DNA from: Bacteroidales bacterium
GTDB taxonomy: Bacteria; Bacteroidota; Bacteroidia; Bacteroidales; Marinilabiliaceae
NCBI GenBank assembly: GCA_024401295.1
Contig: JAKSLG010000008.1
Location: 28,748-92,747 of the forward strand
DNA: 64,000 bases
Reading direction: 5' to 3'
Part shown: positions 41,281 to 49,587 of the stretch, one piece after another
Position numbering within the stretch: the first letter of the stretch is position 1
Layout of the letters: every line of letters begins with the position of its first letter
Notes under the pieces: generated by a model
What the model saw: the letters and a program-made list of their open reading frames with translations, nothing else
Database searches by the model: none
Told to the model about the DNA's origin: nothing
Program-made: the position numbers and the translations under genes

Positions 41281-42003
41281 ATGGGAAGAAGCATATTCAC
41301 AGATGAAGAGGTACAGCGTTACCTGCGCCATATAGACCTGAAGGGCGTTGGTCCTGAAGGTCAACGCAAACTGAAGGACAGCAGAATATGTGTTGTCGGT
41401 GCGGGTGGACTCGGCTCGCCAGCGTTGCTGTATCTTGCTGCCGCAGGAATCGGCACGATAGGCATTGTGGATGGCGACAATGTCGATCTGAGCAATCTTC
41501 AGCGTCAGGTAATACATTCGACAGCGGCCGTCGGCACGCCCAAATGCCTCTCAGCCCAAAGACGCATTGCCGAGATTAATCCGCATGTCAATGTCGTCTG
41601 CTACAATGAATTTCTCACGGCCGAAAATGCCGAATCGATACTGAGTCAGTATGATTTCATAATCGAGGCAACGGACCATTTCGAGTCGAAATATCTCGTC
41701 AACGATACGTGTGTGAAGATTGGCAAACCGTTCAGCATTGGCGGAGTCCAGCAGTTCGGAGGCCAGACAATTACGTGTGTTCCAGGCAGCCGAACCTATC
41801 GCGACGTCTTTCCTGAGGCAGAAGACACACGCGGCTGCCAGTCGTGTGCCGCTCAAGGCATACTCGGCATCGTTCCGGGCATACTCGGAACAATTCAGGC
41901 AACGGAAGCCATAAAGCACACGCTCTCTCTAGGCCAGCTGCTGACCGACAGACTACTGATCTTCGATGCGCTGAGCATGTCGTTCAATGTACTCAGATTC
42001 TGA
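41281..42003 (+). CDS. ThiF/MoeB/HesA-family adenylyltransferase
   Basis: 240 residues. An E1-like enzyme that adenylates the C-terminus of a small sulfur carrier (MoaD/ThiS type). Visible: N-terminal YLRHIDLKGVGPEGQ, nucleotide-binding GAGGLGS (40-46), Asp64, the arginine Arg75 (SNLQRQ), and one CxxC (Cys186/Cys189). The second CxxC pair of MoeB and any C-terminal rhodanese domain are missing; the protein ends shortly after NVLRF. No moaD, thiS or other cofactor gene is adjacent, so the partner is unknown. Its stop codon directly abuts the stop of the convergent deaminase gene with no spacer. Confidence 0.88.
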   Translation: MGRSIFTDEEVQRYLRHIDLKGVGPEGQRKLKDSRICVVGAGGLGSPALLYLAAAGIGTIGIVDGDNVDLSNLQRQVIHSTAAVGTPKCLSAQRRIAEINPHVNVVCYNEFLTAENAESILSQYDFIIEATDHFESKYLVNDTCVKIGKPFSIGGVQQFGGQTITCVPGSRTYRDVFPEAEDTRGCQSCAAQGILGIVPGILGTIQATEAIKHTLSLGQLLTDRLLIFDALSMSFNVLRF

Positions 42004-42468
42004 CTAATACGGCGTTTTATCCGTTTTCTCGTCCCACTTGCGGAAAGTTGCGAGTGCTTCTTTGTGCTGGCACTGCGTCTCAGGAATTTCTCTTGAGCCG
42101 ATAGGCTTTTCAATCTGCCTATATATGAAGCTGTCGTCGAAGTTGATGCGTGCGGCATCGGCCTGTGTGTTGCCATAATATATGTGACGAAGACGAGCCC
42201 AATAGATTGCGCCGAGACACATTGGGCAAGGCTCGCACGACGTGTAGATTTCGCAATCGCTGAGGTCAAATGTTCCCAGATTCTTTGATGCGTCACGAAT
42301 GGCAGTCACCTCGGCATGAGCCGTCGGGTCGTTGTTTGCCGTAACTCTGTTTGTGCCACGTCCGACGATTTCTCCATTGCGCACGACGACGGCGCCAAAT
42401 GGTCCGCCACCATTATCTATGTTTTCCGATGCCAGACGAATGGCCTCTTTCATAAGATTTTTGTCCAT
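42004..42468 (-). CDS. Nucleoside/guanine deaminase (CDA superfamily)
   Basis: 154 residues. Zinc-binding motifs HAEVTAIRDA (His/Glu, about 51-60) and CEPCPMCLGA (about 78-87) define a cytidine deaminase-like fold; GGGPFGAVVV precedes them. The size and the WARLRHIYYG and C-terminal DKTPY region resemble bacterial guanine deaminase (GuaD) more than tRNA adenosine deaminase TadA. It probably converts guanine to xanthine. Convergent with the ThiF-like gene; the stops are adjacent. Confidence 0.85.
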   Translation of the reverse strand: MDKNLMKEAIRLASENIDNGGGPFGAVVVRNGEIVGRGTNRVTANNDPTAHAEVTAIRDASKNLGTFDLSDCEIYTSCEPCPMCLGAIYWARLRHIYYGNTQADAARINFDDSFIYRQIEKPIGSREIPETQCQHKEALATFRKWDEKTDKTPY

Positions 42469-42540
42469 AACCTGTAATTTTTGCCTGCCCCTAATTTAGA
42501 AAAAATATTTGTTTCGACGCGCAAGATATGTCCATAAACA

Positions 42541-42581
42541 GAATTTGCCCCTACAGTCACCGGGACCATAGGGGCAAATTC
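42541..42581 (-). terminator. Perfect 13-bp stem-loop downstream of rpmF
   Basis: GAATTTGCCCCTA / TAGGGGCAAATTC with a 15-base loop. It follows rpmF by 25 bases on the minus strand; the U-tract is weak, so it may act partly as an RNA 3'-end stabiliser. Confidence 0.6.
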
Positions 42582-42605
42582 TACATCGTAGAAATGCTTG
42601 AGAAA

Positions 42606-42791
42606 TTAGGCCATAACCTCTTTTTCTACAGCAAGTTTTCCGCGATAGTAACCACATTCAGAGCAAACAGTGTGGAGCTGGATAGCTGCACCGCAGTTTG
42701 AGCATACACCAAGCGTAGGAGCAACTGCCTTGTAGTGAGTGCGACGCTTTGCTGTACGTGTCTTCGAATGGTTTCGTTTAGGATGTGCCAT
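42606..42791 (-). CDS. rpmF: 50S ribosomal protein L32
   Basis: 61 residues, starting MAHPKRNHSKTRTAKRRTHY with a zinc ribbon CSNC...CSEC (about residues 30-46). It is 18 bases downstream of the DUF177/YceD gene, the standard yceD-rpmF pair. Confidence 0.96.
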   Translation of the reverse strand: MAHPKRNHSKTRTAKRRTHYKAVAPTLGVCSNCGAAIQLHTVCSECGYYRGKLAVEKEVMA

Positions 42792-42809
42792 TTTCTTACG
42801 GTTATTAAA

Positions 42810-43361
42810 TTATTGTTTATCAATCAATCCCTTCAAATTGGCAAACGGCAGATTCTTGTCGGCCTCTTCGTCGGTTTTTATTTCATCTTCGCTTACCAGA
42901 TACTGGTTGAGACGCTCAATCATCTCGGGGTCGCATGTCGAATTTCCGTTTTCATCTTCTGGATGAACGAATCGGATCGGCAGGCTGACAGCCAGAATCT
43001 CGTAAATCCATTGTGCGACGTTGATTTCGTTTTCGTAGTCGGCAAGCTGGAACAAATCCTCGGAAATTTCCTCGCTCGTTTCGCCGAACTTAACCATCAT
43101 GTCGCCTTCGCAATCCTCGATAGGATAGTCGAACTCTCCGAGACAAATATCGCACGTTGCACGTATGATGCCGCTGATATTGAAGTGGAACTTGAGCATC
43201 TGGCTACTCTTGACGAGATTGACCTCGGCTGTGAGCTTGCCACCATTGATGAGCGAATTCTCAATGCCTGCAAAGAATGCGTCATCAACCTCGAATGTGA
43301 AGTCGTGCGAGCCATCCTTGAGCGCCTTGAAGGCGATGCTGTATTTAGCGTTGAGTTCCAT
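42810..43361 (-). CDS. yceD: DUF177 (YceD) protein linked to L32 and 23S rRNA
   Basis: 183 residues from the ATG at 43361; a GTG three codons upstream is possible. DUF177 core: ATCDICLGEFDYPIEDCEGDMMV (given here up to CEG; Cys pair C-D-I-C) in the middle, followed by an acidic stretch and a conserved ...YEILAVSLPIRFVHPED region. In E. coli YceD is needed for 23S rRNA accumulation and is co-transcribed with rpmF. The -7 box TAACTTTG is at 43390-43397. Confidence 0.9.
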   Translation of the reverse strand: MELNAKYSIAFKALKDGSHDFTFEVDDAFFAGIENSLINGGKLTAEVNLVKSSQMLKFHFNISGIIRATCDICLGEFDYPIEDCEGDMMVKFGETSEEISEDLFQLADYENEINVAQWIYEILAVSLPIRFVHPEDENGNSTCDPEMIERLNQYLVSEDEIKTDEEADKNLPFANLKGLIDKQ

Positions 43362-43389
43362 CTGGTCCACAGTTTCTCAAAAAGCGGTG

Positions 43390-43397
43390 CAAAGTTA
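43390..43397 (-). promoter_or_regulatory. -7 box (TAACTTTG) of yceD-rpmF
   Basis: Exact TAnnTTTG match 29 bases upstream of the yceD ATG. Confidence 0.5.
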
Positions 43398-43437
43398 CAA
43401 ATTATTTTGCAGATAGTTGTGCAATATGCATCTATTT

Positions 43438-44322
43438 TTATTCAACGTCGTCGTCTTTGCCTGTTTCGGGTGCCGGACAATAGTCGTCGGAACGTACCGC
43501 AATGCCCTCACAGACAATGATTATGGCGATAACCGAGATGATTGGCAGAATGGCGCCTGGGTCTTCGGCCGGCTGCGAAACGAATTCGGCAATCGGCATG
43601 TCGGTTGTCATTGCAGCAACGAGAACCATCGCATTATTGACCACGTGCGCAGCTATGGAATAGAGCAGATTGCCAGTCTTCAGATAGATGAATCCGAGAA
43701 CAAAGCCAAGGACGATGCGAGGCAGCAGGCCCGATGCTTCCAGATGGATGAGGCTGAAGAATATTGCAGAGATGACGACGGCCGAAGTCGTCGATTGCAT
43801 GAGTTGCAATGTTCCGCGAAGAATGACGCCACGGAAGAAAAATTCCTCGCATATTGCCGGCAGAATCGAGATGACGAGGAATGTCATGATGAGATGCGAG
43901 GACGGACTGAATGATATCATCTTGGCGATAAGGTCGCTCGTATCGACATCGACGAATTTGAGCCATTCCATCTGTGGCATCTCGCATATTCGTTCGTTGA
44001 TGAACGATGTCCACGCGACAAGCGGCTGACAGACAAAAATCAGCAGTATGGAAAGGGTCATCACGCTTCCCTTTGTCTTCCATTTGAGATATGATGCGCA
44101 GATGCGCCGTTCGCCGACATACATGGCAATGAATGCCGGTACGAGAAATGTTATGATGCTCGAGATGCCCTGTGCGACCATGAGTGACCAATAGCCGGCT
44201 GTCTTGCTGTCGCCAATCATATAGATTGCAACGGCGCTGCTGACAATGGTCATCACCATCATGGCGATGAGCGCTGCAACGAGTGTTGAAATTGCTCGCA
44301 AGCGTGTTTCGCGGTTCTCCAT
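43438..44322 (-). CDS. CPBP-family intramembrane glutamic protease (CAAX protease-like)
   Basis: 294 residues with about eight hydrophobic helices. Motif 1 EEFFFR (Glu159-Glu160...Arg164) and motif 2 FFSLIH (His193) are the catalytic signatures of the CPBP/Abi family. Bacterial members take part in bacteriocin immunity or maturation, or in signal processing; the target here is unknown. It begins 6 bases after the S41 protease gene, so the two proteases are probably made together. Confidence 0.88.
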   Translation of the reverse strand: MENRETRLRAISTLVAALIAMMVMTIVSSAVAIYMIGDSKTAGYWSLMVAQGISSIITFLVPAFIAMYVGERRICASYLKWKTKGSVMTLSILLIFVCQPLVAWTSFINERICEMPQMEWLKFVDVDTSDLIAKMISFSPSSHLIMTFLVISILPAICEEFFFRGVILRGTLQLMQSTTSAVVISAIFFSLIHLEASGLLPRIVLGFVLGFIYLKTGNLLYSIAAHVVNNAMVLVAAMTTDMPIAEFVSQPAEDPGAILPIISVIAIIIVCEGIAVRSDDYCPAPETGKDDDVE

Positions 44323-44328
44323 ACAGAA

Positions 44329-46041
44329 TTAATCCTTCTCGATAGAGCCACGCTTGTCGCCGGCATGACTTGCGACGGTGCCGTCGAGCAAGCCTTTGTA
44401 GCGTGCTTCGTCGTTGATGGTCTTGACTGCTTCGGTTATGACCTCGTCGGATTTGACAGCATGCTTGGCTGCGCCCTTATTATAATAGTATGAGATGAGA
44501 ATCTGGCTTTCGAGAAGATCCTGTATCTCGTCGCGTGCAGCTGCAATGTCCTTGTCGAGGTCTGGCGCAAGTGCTTTGCCCATCTGGTCGAAAAGTTCCT
44601 TGTTTGCATCGTAATACTTGTTGCGCTTTGCTGCGCTGACGAGTTTCTTGAACTCTTCGTCCGATTCGTTTTTGTATGTGAACTTGGTGTTCTGGGCAAC
44701 GAATTTGCAGAAATCCTGATAATCAGCATCGCTGAGCTTGAAATCTTCGGCTGGTGCGATTGTCGGATGTGTGCTTCGATACTGAACGGCATAGCGGAAT
44801 ATCAAATCGTTGGCAACAACGGCATACGAGATGTTTGAATATGAAGGCAATGTCACGTGAACGTCTGGCGAGACGCCGCCACCATCATAGACCTTGCGGC
44901 CGTTGGCTGTCTTGAACTCGCTGATGAGCGAATCGGCAACGAGACCGACGGCACCGTCTTTGTTGCGATGCGAATAGTCAATAGCCTGGATGCATCGGCC
45001 CGAAGGAATGTAATATTTTGCCGTCGTCAGCTTGAGACCGCCATTGTATTCAATTTCGCGTGTGCTCTGCACAAGTCCCTTGCCGAACGAACGCTGACCG
45101 ACAATTACCGCACGGTCGAGGTCCTGAAGTGCACCGGCAACGATTTCAGCTGCCGAAGCCGAACTGCGGCTCACAAGAACAACGATTGGAATCTGCGTGT
45201 CAATAGGCTCTTTCGTCGTTCTGTAGGTCTTGTCATACATGCTTATCTTGCCCTTCGTGCTGAGCACTTCCGAGCCTTTTGGAACAAACATGCTGACGAT
45301 CTTTATCGCCTCGTCGAGCAAACCGCCCGGATTGTCGCGCATATCGAGGATGAGCTTTGTTGCGCCTCGTTTCTTGAGGTCAGACAACGCCGTCTCAATC
45401 TCCTTTGAGCAGTCCTGCGTGAAATTGTTGAAGTCGATATAGCCAATATTACCATCAACCATGTCATAGAACGAGACAGGATTGATCTGCACCTTCTCGC
45501 GACGTATTGACTTTTCGATGAGTTTAGGTTCGCCGATTCGCCATATCTTGACCTTTGCTTCGGTGTTAGGCTCGCCACGCAGATTTTCGCTTATATCGCT
45601 GACTTTCATGTTCTTGGCAGACTTACCATTGATCTCGACGATATAGTCGCCATTGCGTATTCCGGCACGATCGGCAGGCTTGCCCTCATAGACCTCGCGG
45701 AACATGACATAGCATGTGTCCGAAGCCGAGATGATTGAACCGACACCGCCATATTCGCCTGTTGTCATGAACTTGAAATCGGCCATCTCCTCTTCCGGAA
45801 TATAATTCGTATATGGATCGAGGCTGCCGAGCATCTCGTCTATGGCTTTCTTTATCAGCTTTTTAGGATCTGTCTCGTCAACATAATATGCATTCAGTTC
45901 CTTAAAGACAGAATAGAAAATATCAAGATTTTTGATTATTTCGAAATTACGCTTGTCATTCTTAAATCCGAGAAAAACACATGCGACAGCGCCTGCAACA
46001 GCAACGCAGCCCATGGTCATCAATGCCTTCTTCAGTCTCAT
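44329..46041 (-). CDS. S41 C-terminal processing peptidase
   Basis: 570 residues from the ATG at 46041, where a signal/anchor sequence begins (MRLKKALMTMGCVAVAGAVA). Domain order: N-terminal helical cap, PDZ (GVGSIISASDTC...YIVEINGKS, about 100-190), and the S41 core with the catalytic serine in SRSSASAAEIVAGAL and lysine in GQRSFGKGLVQ. A C-terminal helical region of about 150 residues follows. Such proteases cleave proteins from their C-terminus in the periplasm. A near-consensus -7 box (TATCTTAG) lies at 46070-46077. Followed by the CPBP protease gene. Confidence 0.93.
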   Translation of the reverse strand: MRLKKALMTMGCVAVAGAVACVFLGFKNDKRNFEIIKNLDIFYSVFKELNAYYVDETDPKKLIKKAIDEMLGSLDPYTNYIPEEEMADFKFMTTGEYGGVGSIISASDTCYVMFREVYEGKPADRAGIRNGDYIVEINGKSAKNMKVSDISENLRGEPNTEAKVKIWRIGEPKLIEKSIRREKVQINPVSFYDMVDGNIGYIDFNNFTQDCSKEIETALSDLKKRGATKLILDMRDNPGGLLDEAIKIVSMFVPKGSEVLSTKGKISMYDKTYRTTKEPIDTQIPIVVLVSRSSASAAEIVAGALQDLDRAVIVGQRSFGKGLVQSTREIEYNGGLKLTTAKYYIPSGRCIQAIDYSHRNKDGAVGLVADSLISEFKTANGRKVYDGGGVSPDVHVTLPSYSNISYAVVANDLIFRYAVQYRSTHPTIAPAEDFKLSDADYQDFCKFVAQNTKFTYKNESDEEFKKLVSAAKRNKYYDANKELFDQMGKALAPDLDKDIAAARDEIQDLLESQILISYYYNKGAAKHAVKSDEVITEAVKTINDEARYKGLLDGTVASHAGDKRGSIEKD

Positions 46042-46170
46042 CGTGTGGTCTATATTGATAAATATTGTGCTAAGATATACATTTATTTGCACATAGACGC
46101 CCGAAAAGGGCAGAAAGATTCTCAGATTTTTTGGCAACAACGCTCCCGACACACGATTATTACTCATAGT

Positions 46171-46189
46171 TGACCATAAATAATGGTCA
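46171..46189. promoter_or_regulatory. Dyad TGACCAT-aaata-ATGGTCA between divergent promoters
   Basis: A 7-bp inverted repeat between the S41 protease promoter and tyrS promoter. It could be an operator or a weak hairpin; no protein can be assigned. Confidence 0.3.
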
Positions 46190-46215
46190 TCTTTTCATTG
46201 CTGAATAAAAATGCG

Positions 46216-46223
46216 TACCTTTG
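46216..46223 (+). promoter_or_regulatory. -7 box (TACCTTTG) of tyrS
   Basis: Exact consensus 43 bases upstream of the tyrS ATG, with TTTC at 46192-46195 as a possible -33. Confidence 0.5.
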
Positions 46224-46266
46224 TCACCCGTAAAGTAATAACAAACAAAAATATAAAGATACTTCG

Positions 46267-47553
46267 ATGAATTTTGTTGAAGAATTGAAGTGGCGTGGTA
46301 TGATCGCCGAGATAATGCCAGGCACAGAAGAACAGCTCAACAAGGAGCTCACCTCGGCATACGTAGGCATAGACCCAACAGCCGATTCGTTGCATATTGG
46401 CCACCTTGTTTCTGTGATGATGCTCAAGCATTTCCAGAATGCAGGCCATCGTCCTATCGCATTGGTCGGTGGTGCAACAGGCATGATTGGCGACCCTTCG
46501 ATGAAATCTGCTGAGCGCAACTTGCTCGACGAAGATACTCTCCGCCACAATCAAGACTGCATCAAGAAGCAACTCGCAAAGTTCCTTGATTTCGACTCGG
46601 ATGCTCCAAACGCCGCAAAGCTCGTGAACAACTACGACTGGATGCGCGACTATTCATTCCTGAACTTCATCCGTGACATCGGTAAGCATATCACCGTGAA
46701 TTACATGATGGCAAAAGACTCTGTGAAGAAGCGTCTGTCAAGAGATTCATCCGTTGGTATGTCATTCACAGAATTCTCATATCAGCTCCTTCAGGGCTAC
46801 GACTTCCAATATCTCTACGAACACGAAGGATGCCGCCTCCAGATGGGTGGTTCCGACCAGTGGGGCAACATCACGACAGGCACAGAGCTCATCCGCCGCA
46901 AGCTCAATGGCGAGGCATACGCATTGACATGCCCATTGATTACAAAGGCTGACGGCGGCAAGTTCGGCAAGACTGAAAGCGGCAACATCTGGCTCGATCC
47001 GGAAAAGACTTCGCCATATAAGTTCTACCAGTTCTGGCTCAACACTTCAGATGCCGATGCAGAGAAGTATCTCAAGATCTTCACAATGCTCAGCAAAGAG
47101 GAGATTGAGGCTTTGGCAAAGGAGCAGGCTGAGGATCCGGGCCGTCGTCCAATGCAGAAGAAGCTCGCCGAGGAGATCACAATCATGGTTCACAGCAAAG
47201 AGGCTCTTGAGGCTGCCATCGAGGCATCGCAGATCCTGTTTGGCAAGGGTTCGGTTGAGACACTTCACAAGATGGACGAAGAGACATTCCTTTCGGTTTT
47301 CGAAGGCGTGCCGACATTCGACATCGAGCGTTCAAAAATCGAGGCTGGCGTGGCTGTTGCCGACCTCCTCACAGCTGATGCTGCTGTCTTCCCTTCAAAG
47401 GGCGATTTGCGACGCAACATTGCAGGTTTGCAAATCAACAAGGAGAAGATTGATGCCCCTGAAAAGGTTGTCAATGCTGATGCTTTGCTCAACAACAAGT
47501 ATATTCTTGTTCAGAAGGGTAAGAAGAATTTCTACCTCCTCATCGTGAAGTAA
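46267..47553 (+). CDS. tyrS: Tyrosyl-tRNA synthetase
   Basis: 428 residues, full length. Class I signature HIGH at 43-46 (SLHIGHL), the tyrosine-specific [10 protein letters not shown], and the KMSKS loop as KFGKT (about residue 235). A C-terminal S4-like RNA-binding domain covers about 350-428. No T-box leader is visible in the 43-base upstream region. Confidence 0.97.
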   Translation: MNFVEELKWRGMIAEIMPGTEEQLNKELTSAYVGIDPTADSLHIGHLVSVMMLKHFQNAGHRPIALVGGATGMIGDPSMKSAERNLLDEDTLRHNQDCIKKQLAKFLDFDSDAPNAAKLVNNYDWMRDYSFLNFIRDIGKHITVNYMMAKDSVKKRLSRDSSVGMSFTEFSYQLLQGYDFQYLYEHEGCRLQMGGSDQWGNITTGTELIRRKLNGEAYALTCPLITKADGGKFGKTESGNIWLDPEKTSPYKFYQFWLNTSDADAEKYLKIFTMLSKEEIEALAKEQAEDPGRRPMQKKLAEEITIMVHSKEALEAAIEASQILFGKGSVETLHKMDEETFLSVFEGVPTFDIERSKIEAGVAVADLLTADAAVFPSKGDLRRNIAGLQINKEKIDAPEKVVNADALLNNKYILVQKGKKNFYLLIVK

Positions 47554-47585
47554 TTCGAGTTTTATAATTCTGATATAGCAGAGTG

Positions 47586-47617
47586 GCCAGCGCATTTTTT
47601 GCGCTGGCTTTTTTTTT
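47586..47617 (+). terminator. Terminator of tyrS
   Basis: GCCAGCGCA / TGCGCTGGC followed by nine Ts. Confidence 0.92.
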
Positions 47618-47690
47618 CTCTGTTTCCGCTCAGAGGAAAAGAAGTGATATTCGTGGACAAGTCTTCATTTAGCTGTCGCTCAGTTTTATG

Positions 47691-47886
47691 TTCATTCTTT
47701 TCTGTTCCGCTCAGAAAAGAACGAACCAAGAAAAGAGCTCGTCGCAGAGAGCTGTCTCGCTAAAAAATCGTCTCACTCAGCTACACGGCAAAAACTCGCT
47801 TCGCTCAGACATTTGCCGTGCTTAACGCTGATCTTACCGATTTTTTTTAACGCAAACAGCTCAAGGCGACTTTTTGCGTGAGTGGT
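47691..47886 (+). repeat. Dispersed ~195 bp element, copy 3
   Basis: Same orientation as copy 2 and the closest match to it; differs at a handful of positions (for example CGCTTCGCTC versus CGCTCCGCTC, GCTTAAC versus GCTTCAC). Contains the complete hairpin CACGGCAAA...TTTGCCGTG. Ends TGCGTGAGTGG, followed within 10 bases by the inverted-repeat module. Confidence 0.85.
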
Positions 47887-47892
47887 GAGTTC

Positions 47893-47994
47893 GTTCGGCG
47901 TAGGCAGAAGAGAAGAAGAACTGGCATTAAAATGCCAGGAACAGTGGCGAATAGGATTGATGGAGGAATGGCAAGGCAGGAGCCTACGCCGAAC
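47893..47994. repeat. Inverted-repeat module (GTTCGGCGTAGGC arms), copy near 47.9 kb
   Basis: GTTCGGCGTAGGC at 47893-47905 and GGAGCCTACGCCGAAC at 47979-47994. The inner part is unrelated to the other copies except for GCAAGGC just before the right arm. Confidence 0.75.
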
Positions 47995-48019
47995 ACAATG
48001 GGACCCGTAATAATACAGA

Positions 48020-48059
48020 TCATCCCGCTCGAGAAGCCGTGCCTCTCTGAGCGGGATGA
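48020..48059 (-). terminator. Stem-loop after gltD
   Basis: TCATCCCGCTC / GAGCGGGATGA, an 11-bp stem with extra GAGA/TCTC pairing inside. No clear U-tract on either strand, so termination is plausible but not certain. Confidence 0.55.
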
Positions 48060-48085
48060 CGCTATTTAACTCAAGTTATGTATGC

Positions 48086-49516
48086 TTATTTCTTCATGAG
48101 CCACTCATGGACGCCACGAGCAGTCTCACGGCCACGTGCGATGGCACGAACAACGAGGCTGGCACCTGTAGCGGCATCGCCGGCTGCGAATACGCCCTCG
48201 ACACTTGACATGCCATTCTGATCGACCTTGATGTTGCCACGTGCATCGAATTCTACGCCAAGCTCGTTGACGAGACCTTCGTGTACTGGTGAGACGAAGC
48301 CCATGCAAAGGAGAACGAGTTCGGCATCAACCTGGAAGATTGTGTCTGGCTTTTCAACCATCTGCATACGGCCAGTTGCTGCATCTTTCTTCCACTCTAC
48401 TTCAACGAGTTCGACCTTCTTCACGTTGCCCTGGTCGTCGCCGATGAAACGCTTTGTGTTGAGGAGCCAACGGCGGTCGCAACCTTCCTTGTGAGATGAA
48501 GTTGTCTTCAATACAGTAGGCCAGTAAGGCCAAGGGTTGCCTGGAGCGCGGTCAACAGGTGGCTTAGGCATGATTTCGATCTGCATCACAGAGCGAGCCT
48601 TCTGGCGGTTAGATGTGCCGACACAGTCTGAACCTGTATCACCACCACCGATGACAAGGACAGGCTTGCCTGTTGCGAGGATGCGGTCCTTTTCCTTAAC
48701 CTCGTCGCCACGAACGACGTGGTTCTGCTGCTGGAGGAATTCGAGCGCGAAGTGTACGCCCTTGAGGTCGCGACCTTCTACATTGAGGTCGCGTGGCTGA
48801 CCAGCACCGATAGTTACGACGATAGCATCAAATTCCTTCTTGATCTTATCGAGTTTCATATTGACACCCACTTCCTGGTTTACCTTGAAGGTGATGCCTT
48901 CTGCAGTCAGAACCGCTACACGACGGTCGATGACCTTCTTGGAGAGCTTGAAGTCAGGAATGCCATAGCGGAGGAGACCGCCAACAGCATTATTCTTCTC
49001 GAATACGGTCACAGAGTGACCAGCCTGGTTGAGCAGGTCGGCACAAGCCAGACCAGCAGGACCGCCACCGATGACAGCCACCTTCTTGCCGGTGCGCTTC
49101 ACAGGGATGCGTGGCTTGACGATGCCAAGGTTGAACGCATGTTCTGCAACGGCAGCCTCATTCTCGCGGATGGTTACGGCTTCGTTGTGGACGGCCAGAG
49201 TACAAGCCTTCTCGCAAAGTGCAGGACAGATGCGTCCTGTGAACTCAGGGAAGTTGCTTGTTGAGTGCAATATGTTATATGCGAGCTCCCAATCGCCTTT
49301 GTATGCTGCGTCTTGCCATTCTGGCGTTTTGTTGCCAAGCGGACAAGCCCAGTGGCAGAAAGGCACACCACAATCCATGCATCGTGATGCCTGGAGCATT
49401 CTATCGTTTTCATTTAAGGTCTGCTCTACTTCGCTGTAGTCTTCGATGCGCTCAGCGAGTGGACGATAACCGCCCTCTTTACGCTCGACCTTCATAAATC
49501 CTCGTGGATCTCCCAT
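48086..49516 (-). CDS. gltD: Glutamate synthase, small (beta) subunit
   Basis: 476 residues. The N-terminal region has cysteine clusters CMDCGVPFCHWACP and CPALCEKAC for [4Fe-4S] centres; then an FAD-binding GGGPAGLACADLL motif (about 150-163), an NAD(P)H-binding GGGDTGSDCVG (about 285-295) and the C-terminal GVFAAGDAATG. It supplies electrons from NAD(P)H to GltB for glutamate formation from glutamine and 2-oxoglutarate. It lies 71 bases downstream of gltB on the same strand. Confidence 0.96.
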   Translation of the reverse strand: MGDPRGFMKVERKEGGYRPLAERIEDYSEVEQTLNENDRMLQASRCMDCGVPFCHWACPLGNKTPEWQDAAYKGDWELAYNILHSTSNFPEFTGRICPALCEKACTLAVHNEAVTIRENEAAVAEHAFNLGIVKPRIPVKRTGKKVAVIGGGPAGLACADLLNQAGHSVTVFEKNNAVGGLLRYGIPDFKLSKKVIDRRVAVLTAEGITFKVNQEVGVNMKLDKIKKEFDAIVVTIGAGQPRDLNVEGRDLKGVHFALEFLQQQNHVVRGDEVKEKDRILATGKPVLVIGGGDTGSDCVGTSNRQKARSVMQIEIMPKPPVDRAPGNPWPYWPTVLKTTSSHKEGCDRRWLLNTKRFIGDDQGNVKKVELVEVEWKKDAATGRMQMVEKPDTIFQVDAELVLLCMGFVSPVHEGLVNELGVEFDARGNIKVDQNGMSSVEGVFAAGDAATGASLVVRAIARGRETARGVHEWLMKK

Positions 49517-49587
49517 GATATTTATATGATTGTGAATTTCGAATTTCGAAATCGAATTCTAATTCTGGGTTTTTTAATCGATTATTA

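Larger units (their letters stand above)
47554..48085. other. 532-base gene-free region between tyrS and gltD
   Basis: Holds the tyrS terminator, copy 3 of the dispersed element (47691-47886), an inverted-repeat module (47893-47994) and the hairpin after gltD (48020-48059). A short open stretch at 47878-48069 overlaps repeats and is not called. Confidence 0.6.

Noticed and set aside
46224-46267. T-box or other aminoacyl-tRNA riboswitch upstream of tyrS
   Set aside because: The leader is only about 35 nt, too short for a T-box, and no matching motif is present.
47878-48069. 63-codon plus-strand frame after tyrS
   Set aside because: Lies across the inverted-repeat module and the gltD hairpin; no recognisable product.
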